A stretch of DNA of 64,000 bases, from positions 2,666,001 to 2,730,000 of the forward strand of contig NZ_CP082269.1 of the NCBI RefSeq assembly GCF_019880405.1, given 5' to 3'. Positions 23,966 through 32,779 of the stretch are shown piece after piece. Positions within the stretch are counted from its first letter, which is position 1; the number at the start of each line of letters is the position of its first letter. Source of the DNA: Enterobacter sp. C2. Lineage in GTDB: Bacteria > Pseudomonadota > Gammaproteobacteria > Enterobacterales > Enterobacteriaceae. The notes under the pieces were generated by a model. It was not told the origin of the DNA. It searched no databases and saw nothing but the letters and a program-made list of their open reading frames with translations. Both the position numbers and the translations under genes were made by a program.

Positions 23966-25234
23966 TTAAGCTAAATCAGCCCGCAGCTGTCGCTTCAGCA
24001 GACGCTGACTAATCAGCGTCAGGATTGCCCAGTCGACGATGACCCTGATACTCCAGGCAAAGGCCACGCCAGTCAACCCGTAATGCTGTACTAAAAAGTA
24101 GAGCATAAGGAAGTACGGCACGATCTCAATGCAGTGGAGCAAGGCAGTAATTTTTGCTTTTCCAGCCGACTGGATAGCAGTAAAGGGAACCTGCGCCAGC
24201 GCGTTAAACAGGAAACCTAACAGCAAGATAATCAATATATTCTTTGAGTGTGCCGAGTAGTTCGCCCCTAACCAGAGGTTTAATATGTTTTCCGCAAACA
24301 CGATACCGACGATCACGACCGGAGCACAGACGGCAAACATCAGCAGCCAGGAGACGGCAATATTCCTTTTGAGCTCATCTTTATGTACCACGCAGCTCAA
24401 TTTCGGGAATATGGCCCTGCCTACTGCTGCAGGTAGGATCCCCAAACGCGCAATGGCTTCCGAGGGGCCAGAGTAATACGCCACGTTCTTAGCGCCCAGC
24501 ATATTTGAGATAATAAACCGGTCAAAGTAGACCATCGCCGGGCTGATAATGTTACTAACCGTGATCCAGCCGCCGAAGAAGATCAGCCGCTTAAAGGTGA
24601 TCAGATCGAGGCGCATCCCTGACTGCACAATCTCTTTGCGCACCAGCATAAAGGCGATCAGCAGCGAAATGACACGGGACAGCAGCAGCCCCGCTATCGC
24701 GGAGAAGAGTGTTCCATCATAAATAACAAACAGAGCAGGCATTCCCGCAATGAATGTGCTGCTAAACGACTTTTGAATATTAACGACTTTAAACTTCTCG
24801 TCGCCTTCAAGGATGGCTATCCAGAGTTGATTAAGTAAGAACAGCGGGATAGTTAACGCCAGCAGCTTAAAGGAGTTATTTATATCAACAAAATCTGCCG
24901 CCGAGATGTTGAGAAAATGAACAATAGAGGCGGAGAAAATCAGCACGGCGCAACCGCCTAGCGTACTTAATGCCAATAGAAACAGGGTCGCGCTGGCAAT
25001 AATTTTTTTCCGCTCGGCAATATTATTTCGGTGAATAGCAATTTCCCGGGTGATTGCCCGGGTTAATCCCATGTCGAAAATGCCTGCATAGCCCACCACC
25101 GCAATTGCGATGGTGTAGATGCCAAAAAGTTCAGGTCCCAGCTGTCGAGCCAGATAGCCCAGAGCTGGTATCGCCACAAGCGACGGGATAACGTACCCTA
25201 CCAGGTTCCAGATGCTATTTTTAATTATGCTCAT
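23966..25234 (-). CDS. wzx: O-antigen flippase (Wzx, MOP superfamily)
   Basis: 422 residues with about 12 membrane helices and the polysaccharide-transport start NSIWNLVGYVIPSLVAIPALGYLARQLG divided over the first helix pair. It flips the undecaprenyl-diphosphate-linked O-unit across the inner membrane. It overlaps rmlC by 4 bases (ATGA). Distinct from wzxC of the colanic acid operon at 34-35.6 kb, the other flippase in the window. Confidence 0.88.
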   Translation of the reverse strand: MSIIKNSIWNLVGYVIPSLVAIPALGYLARQLGPELFGIYTIAIAVVGYAGIFDMGLTRAITREIAIHRNNIAERKKIIASATLFLLALSTLGGCAVLIFSASIVHFLNISAADFVDINNSFKLLALTIPLFLLNQLWIAILEGDEKFKVVNIQKSFSSTFIAGMPALFVIYDGTLFSAIAGLLLSRVISLLIAFMLVRKEIVQSGMRLDLITFKRLIFFGGWITVSNIISPAMVYFDRFIISNMLGAKNVAYYSGPSEAIARLGILPAAVGRAIFPKLSCVVHKDELKRNIAVSWLLMFAVCAPVVIVGIVFAENILNLWLGANYSAHSKNILIILLLGFLFNALAQVPFTAIQSAGKAKITALLHCIEIVPYFLMLYFLVQHYGLTGVAFAWSIRVIVDWAILTLISQRLLKRQLRADLA

Positions 25235-25788
25235 TCAAATAGCTCATTCACCGGAATAGTATTCAGCAGTGGAGCGGCTTCGTCCTTCGGCGAGAGCTTC
25301 AGATCGTCAGTAAACGGCCACTGGATGTTGAGCTGCGGATCGTCGAATCGTACGGCACGTTCCGACTGCGGCTGATAGTAATCGGTGGTCTTGTACACAA
25401 ATTCTGCCGTCTCGCTCAGCACCAGAAAACCGTGGGCAAACCCTTCCGGGATCCAAAGCTGACGTTTGTTTTCAGCGGAGAGGTTGACCCCGACCCACTG
25501 ACCAAAGGTCGCAGATGATTTACGCATATCTACCGCAATATCAAACACCTCGCCTGCTACACAGCGAACCAGTTTGCCCTGCGCGTGGGGCGCCAGTTGG
25601 TAGTGCAGACCGCGCAGTACCCCTTTGCTGGATTTAGAGTGGTTATCCTGGACAAACTCAACCTTGCGACCAACAGCGTCTTCGAAAACACGCTGGTTAA
25701 AACTTTCGAAAAAGAATCCACGATCGTCGCCAAATACCTTCGGTTCAAAAATCAGCACGTCAGGAATAGCGGTTTTAATTACGTTCAT
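25231..25788 (-). CDS. rfbC: dTDP-4-dehydrorhamnose 3,5-epimerase
   Basis: 185 residues; cupin-fold RmlC. Recognised by FEPKVFGDDRGFFFESFNQ, VLRGLHYQ (catalytic His) and the C-terminal block LWIPEGFAHGFLVLS. Third step of dTDP-L-rhamnose synthesis. The four rml genes run in transcription order rfbB-D-A-C, the usual order at the start of enterobacterial O-antigen clusters. Only 3 bases separate it from rfbA. Confidence 0.96.
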   Translation of the reverse strand: MNVIKTAIPDVLIFEPKVFGDDRGFFFESFNQRVFEDAVGRKVEFVQDNHSKSSKGVLRGLHYQLAPHAQGKLVRCVAGEVFDIAVDMRKSSATFGQWVGVNLSAENKRQLWIPEGFAHGFLVLSETAEFVYKTTDYYQPQSERAVRFDDPQLNIQWPFTDDLKLSPKDEAAPLLNTIPVNELFE

Positions 25789-25791
25789 TGC

Positions 25792-26670
25792 TCAATAACC
25801 TTTAATCATCTTCAGCAGATACTGACCGTAAGCATTTTTAGCGAGCGGTGCCGCTAATTTTTTAACCTGCTCGGCATCGATAAAACCTTTACGGAAAGCA
25901 ATCTCTTCCGGACAGGAGACCTTCAGTCCCTGACGCTCTTCAATGGTCTGGATAAAGTTGCTGGCCTCGATCAGGCTCTGATGCGTGCCGGTATCCAGCC
26001 AGGCGTAGCCGCGGCCCATCATCGCCACGGAGAGATCGCCCTGCTCCAGGTAGAGACGGTTGATATCGGTAATTTCCAGTTCGCCACGCGGGGATGGCTT
26101 CAGGCTTTTCGCCATCTCCACGACCCGGTTGTCATAGAAATAGAGGCCGGTTACCGCATAGTTGCTTTTCGGCTCCAGCGGCTTCTCTTCGAGAGAGATA
26201 GCGGTACCGTTGCGGTCAAACTCCACAACGCCGTAGCGCTCCGGATCGTTAACGTGGTAGGCAAAGACGGTCGCCCCGCTCTCTTTGCTTACGGCAGCTT
26301 CGAGCTGTTTCGGCAGATCGTGGCCGTAGAAGATGTTATCGCCCAGCACCAGCGCGCAGTTATCATCACCGATAAACTCCTCGCCAATGATAAAGGCCTG
26401 GGCCAGACCGTCCGGGCTTGGCTGCACTTTATAGTGCAGATTCAGTCCCCACTGGCTACCGTCGCCCAGCAACTGCTCGAAACGCGGCGTATCCTGCGGG
26501 GTACTGATAATGAGAATATCACGGATCCCCGCCAGCATGAGCGCGGAGAGCGGGTAGTAGATCATCGGCTTATCATAGATAGGCAGCAGCTGCTTGCTGA
26601 CGGCCATGGTGACAGGATAGAGACGCGTGCCGGAACCGCCGGCGAGAATAATACCTTTACGTGTTGTCAT
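25792..26670 (-). CDS. rfbA: Glucose-1-phosphate thymidylyltransferase
   Basis: 292 residues from the ATG at 26670 (MTTRKGIIL), the E. coli RmlA length; an upstream in-frame ATG at 26721 would add 17 residues translated from the rfbD-rfbA spacer hairpin and is unlikely. The nucleotide-binding signature [20 protein letters not shown] is intact. It makes dTDP-glucose from glucose 1-phosphate and dTTP and is normally feedback-inhibited by dTDP-rhamnose. Confidence 0.96.
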   Translation of the reverse strand: MTTRKGIILAGGSGTRLYPVTMAVSKQLLPIYDKPMIYYPLSALMLAGIRDILIISTPQDTPRFEQLLGDGSQWGLNLHYKVQPSPDGLAQAFIIGEEFIGDDNCALVLGDNIFYGHDLPKQLEAAVSKESGATVFAYHVNDPERYGVVEFDRNGTAISLEEKPLEPKSNYAVTGLYFYDNRVVEMAKSLKPSPRGELEITDINRLYLEQGDLSVAMMGRGYAWLDTGTHQSLIEASNFIQTIEERQGLKVSCPEEIAFRKGFIDAEQVKKLAAPLAKNAYGQYLLKMIKGY

Positions 26671-26690
26671 TTTTTTCTCTGCATACAGAA

Positions 26691-26710
26691 AATGCCCGTT
26701 CCCGGGCATT
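26691..26710 (-). repeat. intercistronic hairpin between rfbD and rfbA
   Basis: A perfect 8-bp inverted repeat AATGCCCG / CGGGCATT with a four-base loop, followed on the minus strand by a short T run. It lies in the 51-base gap between rfbD and rfbA, where it may attenuate transcription or stabilise the upstream mRNA end. Confidence 0.7.
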
Positions 26711-26721
26711 AGATATGTCAA

Positions 26722-27621
26722 TCAGAATGAGGTCGTGGTAAACAGCTCAGCCAGCATGCGTTTGACGCCAACCTGCCAGTCAGGCAGCACCAGCTCAAAC
26801 TGACGCTGGAATTTCTCGGTGTTCAAACGGGAGTTGGTCGGCCTGCGAGCAGGGGTCGGATAGGCAGAAGTAGGAACGGCGTTAAGTTTCTCGATCGCCA
26901 ACGCCATGCCCGCCGCTTTCGCTTCGGCGAAGACCAGCGCAGCGTAGTCATGCCACGTCGTCGTCCCGGATGCTACCAGATGGTACAAACCTGCCACCTC
27001 TGGCTTGTGCAGCGCGGTACGAATAGCGTGCGCCGTGCAGTCGGCCAGCAGCTCCGCGCCGGTAGGGGCGCCAAACTGATCGTTAATCACCGACAGCTCA
27101 GGACGATCCTTGGCCAGGCGCAGCATGGTCTTGGCAAAGTTGTTGCCTTTACCCGCATAGACCCAGCTGGTACGGAAGATCAGGTGTTTCGTGCAGTTCT
27201 CCTGCACCGCTTTCTCGCCCGCCAGCTTGGTTTCACCGTAGACGTTTAATGGCGCAACGGCATCAGTTTCCAGCCACGGCCTCTCACCGGTACCCGGAAA
27301 AACGTAGTCGGTAGAGTAGTGGATCAGCCATGCGCCAAGCTTTTCGGCTTCGACAGCAATGGCCTTAACGCTGGTCGCGTTTAAGAGCTCGGCAAATTCG
27401 CGCTCGGACTCGGCTTTATCAACGGCGGTGTGGGCCGCCGCGTTGACGATCACATCCGGACGCACGCGGCGAACGGTTTCCGCCACGCCTTCTGGATTGC
27501 TGAAGTCACCGCAAAAGGTGGTTGATTTAACGTCAACCGCTGTCACCGTGCCAAGCGGCGCAAGTGCGCGCTGCAGTTCCCAGCCTACCTGACCGGTTTT
27601 ACCAAACAGCAGAATATTCAT
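26722..27621 (-). CDS. rfbD: dTDP-4-dehydrorhamnose reductase
   Basis: 299 residues starting MNILLFGKTGQVGWELQ (ATG at 27621; the ATG at 27624, directly before it, would add one Met). The Rossmann GKTGQVG motif and the SDR Tyr-x3-Lys pair (VYGETKLAGE) are present. It reduces the 4-keto intermediate with NADPH to dTDP-L-rhamnose. The start region overlaps the rfbB stop (TAATGATG), so the two are translationally coupled. Confidence 0.95.
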   Translation of the reverse strand: MNILLFGKTGQVGWELQRALAPLGTVTAVDVKSTTFCGDFSNPEGVAETVRRVRPDVIVNAAAHTAVDKAESEREFAELLNATSVKAIAVEAEKLGAWLIHYSTDYVFPGTGERPWLETDAVAPLNVYGETKLAGEKAVQENCTKHLIFRTSWVYAGKGNNFAKTMLRLAKDRPELSVINDQFGAPTGAELLADCTAHAIRTALHKPEVAGLYHLVASGTTTWHDYAALVFAEAKAAGMALAIEKLNAVPTSAYPTPARRPTNSRLNTEKFQRQFELVLPDWQVGVKRMLAELFTTTSF

Positions 27622-27623
27622 CA

Positions 27624-28706
27624 TTAACGTTCCCCGTAATTCTGCTCGATCCAGGTTTTATAGCTGCCGCTTTTGACGTTATCCACCCACTGCTGGTTAT
27701 CCAGATACCAGCGGACGGTTTTACGGATACCGCTTTCAAACGTCTCTTCTGGCTTCCAGCCCAGCTCGCGGCTGATTTTATCCGCATCGATAGCGTAGCG
27801 ACGGTCATGGCCCGGGCGGTCTGCCACATAGGTGATCTGGTCGCGATAAGAGCCCTCTTTCGGCACGATCTCATCCAGCAGGTCACAGATGGTATGCACT
27901 ACGTCCAGGTTCTGCTTTTCGTTATGGCCGCCAATGTTGTAGGTCTCGCCAGGTGCACCCTGCGTTACTACGGTATAGAGCGCACGGGCATGATCCTCAA
28001 CGTAGAGCCAGTCGCGGATCTGATCGCCCTTGCCATAAATCGGCAGCGGTTTGCCCTCAAGGGCGTTAAGGATCACCAGCGGGATCAGCTTCTCGGGGAA
28101 GTGATACGGACCGTAGTTATTGGAACAGTTGGTGACCAGCGTCGGCAGGCCATAGGTACGACGCCATGCACGCACCAGATGATCGCTGGATGCTTTCGAT
28201 GAGGAGTACGGGCTGCTAGGGGCATACGCGGTCTGCTCGGTAAACAGCGGCAGCGCCGTGCCCTGCGGATGCTCGTCCGGGTGCGGCAGATCGCCATACA
28301 CTTCATCGGTAGAGATATGGTGGAAGCGAAACGCGTTTTTCGCCTCATCGCTTAAGGTCAGCCAGTAGGCGCGCGCGGCCTCCAGCAGAACGTAAGTTCC
28401 GACAATGTTGGTTTCGATAAAGTCAGCCGGGCCGGTAATAGAGCGGTCAACGTGGCTCTCTGCCGCCAGGTGCATGACTGCATCAGGCTGGTGCTCGGCA
28501 AAGACGCGAGCCAGCTCAGCGGCGTCACAAATATCCACGCGCTCAAAGTCATAGCGATCGCTATCCGCGACGTCAACAAGCGATTCCAGATTACCGGCGT
28601 AAGTCAATTTATCAACATTCACAACGGAATCTTGGGTATTTTTAATAATATGTCGGACGACCGCAGAGCCGATGAAACCCGCTCCGCCAGTAACAAGGAT
28701 TTTCAC
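27624..28706 (-). CDS. rfbB: dTDP-glucose 4,6-dehydratase
   Basis: 360 residues of the extended SDR family: [17 protein letters not shown]-binding motif, STDEVYGDL, and the [15 protein letters not shown] Tyr-x3-Lys. Converts dTDP-glucose to dTDP-4-keto-6-deoxyglucose. First gene of the O-antigen operon, about 70 bases after the ops element that recruits RfaH, so it marks the 5' end of the long serotype transcript. Confidence 0.96.
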   Translation of the reverse strand: MKILVTGGAGFIGSAVVRHIIKNTQDSVVNVDKLTYAGNLESLVDVADSDRYDFERVDICDAAELARVFAEHQPDAVMHLAAESHVDRSITGPADFIETNIVGTYVLLEAARAYWLTLSDEAKNAFRFHHISTDEVYGDLPHPDEHPQGTALPLFTEQTAYAPSSPYSSSKASSDHLVRAWRRTYGLPTLVTNCSNNYGPYHFPEKLIPLVILNALEGKPLPIYGKGDQIRDWLYVEDHARALYTVVTQGAPGETYNIGGHNEKQNLDVVHTICDLLDEIVPKEGSYRDQITYVADRPGHDRRYAIDADKISRELGWKPEETFESGIRKTVRWYLDNQQWVDNVKSGSYKTWIEQNYGER

Positions 28707-28776
28707 GCTATCAATTCCGTCAATTCAATAAGAAGAGGTATGTTGCAGGTCGAGGCATGATCGCTCCGCGAGCAGA

Positions 28777-28816
28777 CACGCTACCGCCCCAGGCTCAACA
28801 GCTACCCGTGGACTGA
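28777..28816 (-). promoter_or_regulatory. JUMPstart sequence with ops element
   Basis: On the minus strand GGTAGCTGTTGAGCC is followed shortly by GGCGGTAGCGTG, the ops core (28777-28788). JUMPstart/ops elements in the leaders of enterobacterial O-antigen, capsule and LPS-core operons pause RNA polymerase and recruit the antiterminator RfaH. It lies 70 bases before rfbB, the canonical position between galF and the first O-antigen gene. Confidence 0.93.
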
Positions 28817-28982
28817 TTTAGACCAGATTGTGCAAAAACTCGCGCCCAAACTGAGACAGTTGGGCGAAAAATCAGGTGCTAATTGTCATCCTAAACGCGT
28901 ACAGAAACAAGGAAAATTCTTAGCGTTTTGCTGTATGTTTAATCATCACAACCCCTTGATCTACAAGAATTTGGGGGTTGTA

Positions 28983-29047
28983 AAACAAAAACGGCAAGGG
29001 ATTGTTCACCGCGATTTGTTACCGCATAATGAACGATCTCTTGCCGT
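28983..29047 (-). terminator. long stem-loop terminator downstream of galF
   Basis: Arms of 18 bases (28991-29008 and 29030-29047) pair at 16 of 18 positions around a 21-base loop and are followed on the minus strand by a T-rich run (TTTTGTTT). It begins 36 bases after the galF stop and should separate galF from the O-antigen operon. Confidence 0.65.
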
Positions 29048-29083
29048 CGAATTAAATAAATATTACTTAATTGTGGCTTAGGC

Positions 29084-29980
29084 CTAGCTTTGGCTCAGCA
29101 GCTTCTGAATGCGATTGCGGAACTTTTGCCCTTCTTTCAGGTTACGCAGGCCGTACTTCACGAACGCCTGCATGTAGCCCATTTTCTTGCCACAGTCATA
29201 GCTATCGCCAGTCATCAGCATGGCATCAACGGACTGTTTTTCCGCCAGTCGAGCAATGGCGTCGGTAAGCTGAATACGGCCCCATGCGCCCGGCTCGGTT
29301 TTCTCCAGCTCAGCCCAGATATCCGCCGACAGGACATAGCGTCCTACCGCCATCAGGTCGGAATCCAGCGTCTGCGGCTGATCCGGTTTCTCGATAAAGT
29401 TGGTGATACGGCTCACTTTACCTTCGCTATCCAGCGGTTCTTTGGTCTGAATAACGGAGTACTCAGAGAGATCGCCCTTCATGCGTTTTGCCAGCACCTG
29501 GCTACGGCCAGTCTCGTTGAAACGAGCAACCATCGCGGCAAGGTTGTAGCGCAGCGGATCGGCGCTGGCGTTGTCCAGAATAATGTCCGGCAGCACCACC
29601 ACGAACGGGTTGTCACCGACGATAGGACGCGCGCAGAGAATGGAGTGGCCCAGCCCCAGCGGCTGCGCCTGGCGCACGTTCATGATAGTCACGCCCGGCG
29701 GGCAGATAGACTGTACTTCCGCCAGCAGCTGACGCTTAACGCGCTGCTCCAGCAGAGCCTCAAGCTCGTAGGAAGTGTCGAAGTGGTTCTCCACCGCGTT
29801 TTTAGAGGAGTGGGTAACCAGAACGATCTCTTTGATCCCTGCAGCAACCACTTCGTCGACGATATACTGGATCATCGGCTTATCGACGATCGGCAGCATC
29901 TCTTTTGGGATCGCCTTGGTGGCAGGCAGCATATGCATCCCCAGACCCGCTACCGGAATAACCGCTTTCAAATTAATCAT
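29084..29980 (-). CDS. galF: GalU-like UTP-glucose-1-phosphate uridylyltransferase regulatory subunit
   Basis: 298 residues when started at ATG 29980 ([12 protein letters not shown]), matching E. coli GalF and preceded by a purine-rich GGTGGAAG site; the in-frame ATG at 29992 would add four residues. The nucleotidyltransferase start [20 protein letters not shown] carries the GalF-type GMHML in place of GalU's GTRML, which fits its reported role as a weakly active modulator of GalU and UDP-glucose levels. It marks the boundary between colanic acid and O-antigen loci. Confidence 0.94.
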   Translation of the reverse strand: MINLKAVIPVAGLGMHMLPATKAIPKEMLPIVDKPMIQYIVDEVVAAGIKEIVLVTHSSKNAVENHFDTSYELEALLEQRVKRQLLAEVQSICPPGVTIMNVRQAQPLGLGHSILCARPIVGDNPFVVVLPDIILDNASADPLRYNLAAMVARFNETGRSQVLAKRMKGDLSEYSVIQTKEPLDSEGKVSRITNFIEKPDQPQTLDSDLMAVGRYVLSADIWAELEKTEPGAWGRIQLTDAIARLAEKQSVDAMLMTGDSYDCGKKMGYMQAFVKYGLRNLKEGQKFRNRIQKLLSQS

Positions 29981-30010
29981 TATCACTTCCACCTATAAAA
30001 TGGTTGCTGA

Positions 30011-30039
30011 ATTATAGCCCTTTGATCTCGTTTAGCCAG
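30011..30039 (-). promoter_or_regulatory. candidate galF promoter
   Basis: A perfect TATAAT on the minus strand (plus-strand 30011-30016) sits 31 bases before the galF start; 17 bases upstream is a weak -35-like CTGGCT. Only the -10 is convincing. Confidence 0.45.
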
Positions 30040-30096
30040 TAGGATTTCGCTGGGTTGAGACTATCAATTAAAACATCTGCAATAGATGTAATACGA

Positions 30097-30113
30097 AGCC
30101 GCGGGTTGCGGCT
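30097..30113 (-). terminator. possible end of the colanic acid operon
   Basis: A 6-bp GC-rich stem AGCCGC / GCGGCT with loop GGGTT lies about 33 bases beyond the wcaM stop. It lacks a T tract on either strand, so it is at best a weak or factor-assisted terminator or 3'-end stabiliser. Confidence 0.3.
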
Positions 30114-30145
30114 CCAGGAATCTTCGCAAAATGGCGACAGAACAA

Positions 30146-31546
30146 TTATGAGCGCTTTGCTGGCAGGGAAAAGTTTAATTTTTCAGCATTAATTGTCTGC
30201 TGATCAAGCCGGTCAATATCCACCGAGCTTTGCCCATTTTCATTCACAGCATGAATATTCGCCAGCGACAGCAGGGTGTCCCGCTTCGCCATAAAGCGGC
30301 CGCGCACGTCCTTGCGCAGGTCAAAGTGGAGCTTCAGCGCCGGGCCTGTCGCGGCCTCCTGCATTATCTGAATATTGCGCATAAACAGATGCTGGGGCTT
30401 ATTATGCATCTCCAGCGACGCGCGCTGAATATTGAGATTGGTGATCGAGACAAACGAGTCGGCATTCCCCGATGAGATCTGGATCCCGCGTAATTTCCGC
30501 GTCTGCTCACCGTTGTCTAAATGGACCGCGTTTAGTCTGAAATTTTGCGGTATCGAAAGATAATTACCTTTGATCACCCCATAACCTATTAGCATTCCGG
30601 CGCTGTTGCGCATTTTAACATCGTCGATGACGAAATTATCGCAGCCGTAAATCGCTACCGTGGCGTTATCAATGCCCGCTTTTTTACTGTAGTCAGGAGT
30701 AATATCCGTGGCCGTGATATGACGAATGACAAAGTGTTTGCCGTTTTCGACATGCACCAGCTGGCGGCAGTGGCTGCCGGTGATGTTGGCCACGGTAAAG
30801 TGTTTTACCGCCTGGTCTTCCGGATAGGTGTTGTCATAGGTGCTGCCCGCCAGCCCGATGCCGATCCCCCAGTTGATTTTGCCGTTGGTACAGTCGATAT
30901 GGTCAATCACGTGGTCGGAGATCAGCAGGTTACGATCGTTAATCGCCACGTTCCACTCGATGGCGTCCCCCTGCAGGTAGCTGAAACGGCCGTTGGTAAT
31001 GCGCGCCCCGTCAATCTGATTGTGGAAACCCTGGCGCAGAATGGCGTAGTTGGCTTTGGTCACGGTGATATTATCGATGACCAGGTTACGCATAACCCGC
31101 TTCTCTTTGCCGCCGATATAGATCTGCGTCACCGGGCCGTAGCCGCTCATCGTCACGCCTTCGATAGTGCAGTCCGAGCCGCGCACGTCGAGGGTAATGT
31201 TATACAGGCTTCCGCCCTCTTCCCCGCGAACCCGACAGCCATCCTGCAATACAAAGCGCCCCCGGCCATTGCCCTTGAGCGCCCCGCGAATTAGCAGCGT
31301 TTTACCCGCTGGAATAAAGATAGCGGTATTGATGTTCTCGCAGACGACGCCCGCCGGCACCAGCACCGTGCTGGCCTCGGCAAAGGCCTGCTTAAAGGCG
31401 GCGATAACGTCATTTTTCAGATAGCGGCGGATATCAACGCTGCCGGACTCCTGGGCCTGAAGCAGCGGCGAGTGCAGAAGGGGTAGCGCCGCCAGGGCAG
31501 AGCCTGCCCCAATAAAGCGACGACGGGAGAGTAAGATATCTGGCAT
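30146..31546 (-). CDS. wcaM: Colanic acid biosynthesis protein WcaM
   Basis: 466 residues, orthologous to E. coli WcaM (464). It starts with a twin-arginine signal ([18 protein letters not shown]), so it should be exported folded by Tat to the periplasm. The remainder is rich in short beta-strands, compatible with a right-handed parallel beta-helix as in carbohydrate-active proteins. Its biochemical role in colanic acid production is not established; a late periplasmic role is likely. Last gene of the operon, 12 bases after wcaL. Confidence 0.93.
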   Translation of the reverse strand: MPDILLSRRRFIGAGSALAALPLLHSPLLQAQESGSVDIRRYLKNDVIAAFKQAFAEASTVLVPAGVVCENINTAIFIPAGKTLLIRGALKGNGRGRFVLQDGCRVRGEEGGSLYNITLDVRGSDCTIEGVTMSGYGPVTQIYIGGKEKRVMRNLVIDNITVTKANYAILRQGFHNQIDGARITNGRFSYLQGDAIEWNVAINDRNLLISDHVIDHIDCTNGKINWGIGIGLAGSTYDNTYPEDQAVKHFTVANITGSHCRQLVHVENGKHFVIRHITATDITPDYSKKAGIDNATVAIYGCDNFVIDDVKMRNSAGMLIGYGVIKGNYLSIPQNFRLNAVHLDNGEQTRKLRGIQISSGNADSFVSITNLNIQRASLEMHNKPQHLFMRNIQIMQEAATGPALKLHFDLRKDVRGRFMAKRDTLLSLANIHAVNENGQSSVDIDRLDQQTINAEKLNFSLPAKRS

Positions 31547-31558
31547 ATAACCTCTGGC

Positions 31559-32779
31559 TTAGAGCGCTTGCAACAGCGTGGCAAGCCGCTGGTTAATGAT
31601 TCGCTGATTAAACTCGGTTTCGACTTTCTCGCGCGCGCGAGAAACAACCGGCACCAGCGTCTCCTGCTGGATAGCGCTGAGCGCCGCCAGCCGATCCGCG
31701 AGGGCCTGGGGATCGTTCTCTGGCACCAGCCAGCCGGACCGATCGGCGTCGATAAGCTCGGGGATACCGCTGTGAACGGTAGAGACGACCGGCAGACCCA
31801 CCGCCATCGCCTCCATCAGCGCCACCGGGATCCCCTCCATATCGCCGTCCGCGCCGGTGATCGAGGGCAGCAGGAAGAGATCCGCCTCATCCAGCATCGC
31901 CTTTACCTCGTGGCTCGGCTTGAAGCCCGGCATCTCGATCATCTCCTGCAGGCCATACTCGGCGATTTTGTCGCGCAGACGCTGCTCCCACGGCCCGATG
32001 CCGAGAATGCGATAGTGAAAGGCAACGCCCCGCGCCTTGAGCAGGCGGCAGGCCTCAATGGCTACGTGCAGTCCCTTCTTCTCGGTGAGGCGGGCAACAG
32101 AGATGATATTCAGCCGGTTTGCCGGAGCCTGTACGGGACGCGGGGAGAAACGTGACAGATCAACACCCATGCGCGAGACGGCAATTTTATGCGCCGGGCA
32201 GCCCATATTCATGAGTCGTCCAGCCCACAGTTCGCTGATAGGCAGCATCAGGTCGCCCCGGCGAAAGAGTTGCTGATACTCCGGGGTATAGTGGCTGAGC
32301 ACCGCCCGGCTGGAGATGTCGATGCCGTGGAATACGGTGGCGATTTTTCCGTTGAGGACGCCCAGCTCGCGCAGCTTGGCTGCCGTGACGCCCGCCGGGC
32401 CAAAGTGGGCGATAAAGACATCAGCATGGAACGTGCGCGGCGCAAGGCCGCACATCGCCGCGAGGATCAGGTTGCGCGCCTCGGCTCCGTAGCGCCCTAC
32501 GTTCAGCGCCCGCCAGGTTGCGCCCCGCCCTGCCCCCCGCAGCAGCGCCGCGCCACGGTAGCGCAGCTTCGCCAGCTTGCCCTGCGGCTCGTCCAGCAGC
32601 CAGTGGGTCTTCTCTGCCAGCCGATAGTGTTGGAATGCCGCATGAGTATTGCTCAGATCCCCTTTATGCATCGCCACGATCTCAACCTCGTAGCCCATCT
32701 CAATAAAGGCGACGATCTGATCCAGCACGAAGGTCTCCGACGAGAGGGGGAACTTCAGCAAAAAGAAACTGACCTTCAT
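31559..32779 (-). CDS. wcaL: Colanic acid glycosyltransferase WcaL
   Basis: 406 residues; GT4 (GT-B) enzyme with donor-half motifs ISVARLTEKKGLHVAIEAC and the EX7E block EGIPVALMEAMAVGLPVVST. It adds one of the sugars of the colanic acid hexasaccharide repeat; WcaL has been associated with the galactose of the side chain. It overlaps wcaK by 4 bases (ATGA), and the pair acts at the end of repeat-unit assembly on the cytoplasmic membrane face. Confidence 0.94.
   Translation of the reverse strand: MKVSFFLLKFPLSSETFVLDQIVAFIEMGYEVEIVAMHKGDLSNTHAAFQHYRLAEKTHWLLDEPQGKLAKLRYRGAALLRGAGRGATWRALNVGRYGAEARNLILAAMCGLAPRTFHADVFIAHFGPAGVTAAKLRELGVLNGKIATVFHGIDISSRAVLSHYTPEYQQLFRRGDLMLPISELWAGRLMNMGCPAHKIAVSRMGVDLSRFSPRPVQAPANRLNIISVARLTEKKGLHVAIEACRLLKARGVAFHYRILGIGPWEQRLRDKIAEYGLQEMIEMPGFKPSHEVKAMLDEADLFLLPSITGADGDMEGIPVALMEAMAVGLPVVSTVHSGIPELIDADRSGWLVPENDPQALADRLAALSAIQQETLVPVVSRAREKVETEFNQRIINQRLATLLQAL

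Larger units (their letters stand above)
28707..29083. other. galF-rfbB intergenic region (O-antigen leader and promoter region)
   Basis: This 377-base stretch holds the galF terminator on the right, the JUMPstart/ops on the left, and between them the presumed O-antigen promoter. A minus-strand pair TTGTTT-N17-GACAAT lies around 28880-28911 but is only a weak match. Other structures include an interrupted repeat GCCCAAACTG / CAGTTGGGC (28844-28865) and ACAACCCC / GGGGTTGT arms around 28947-28981. No protein-coding potential was found. Confidence 0.6.
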
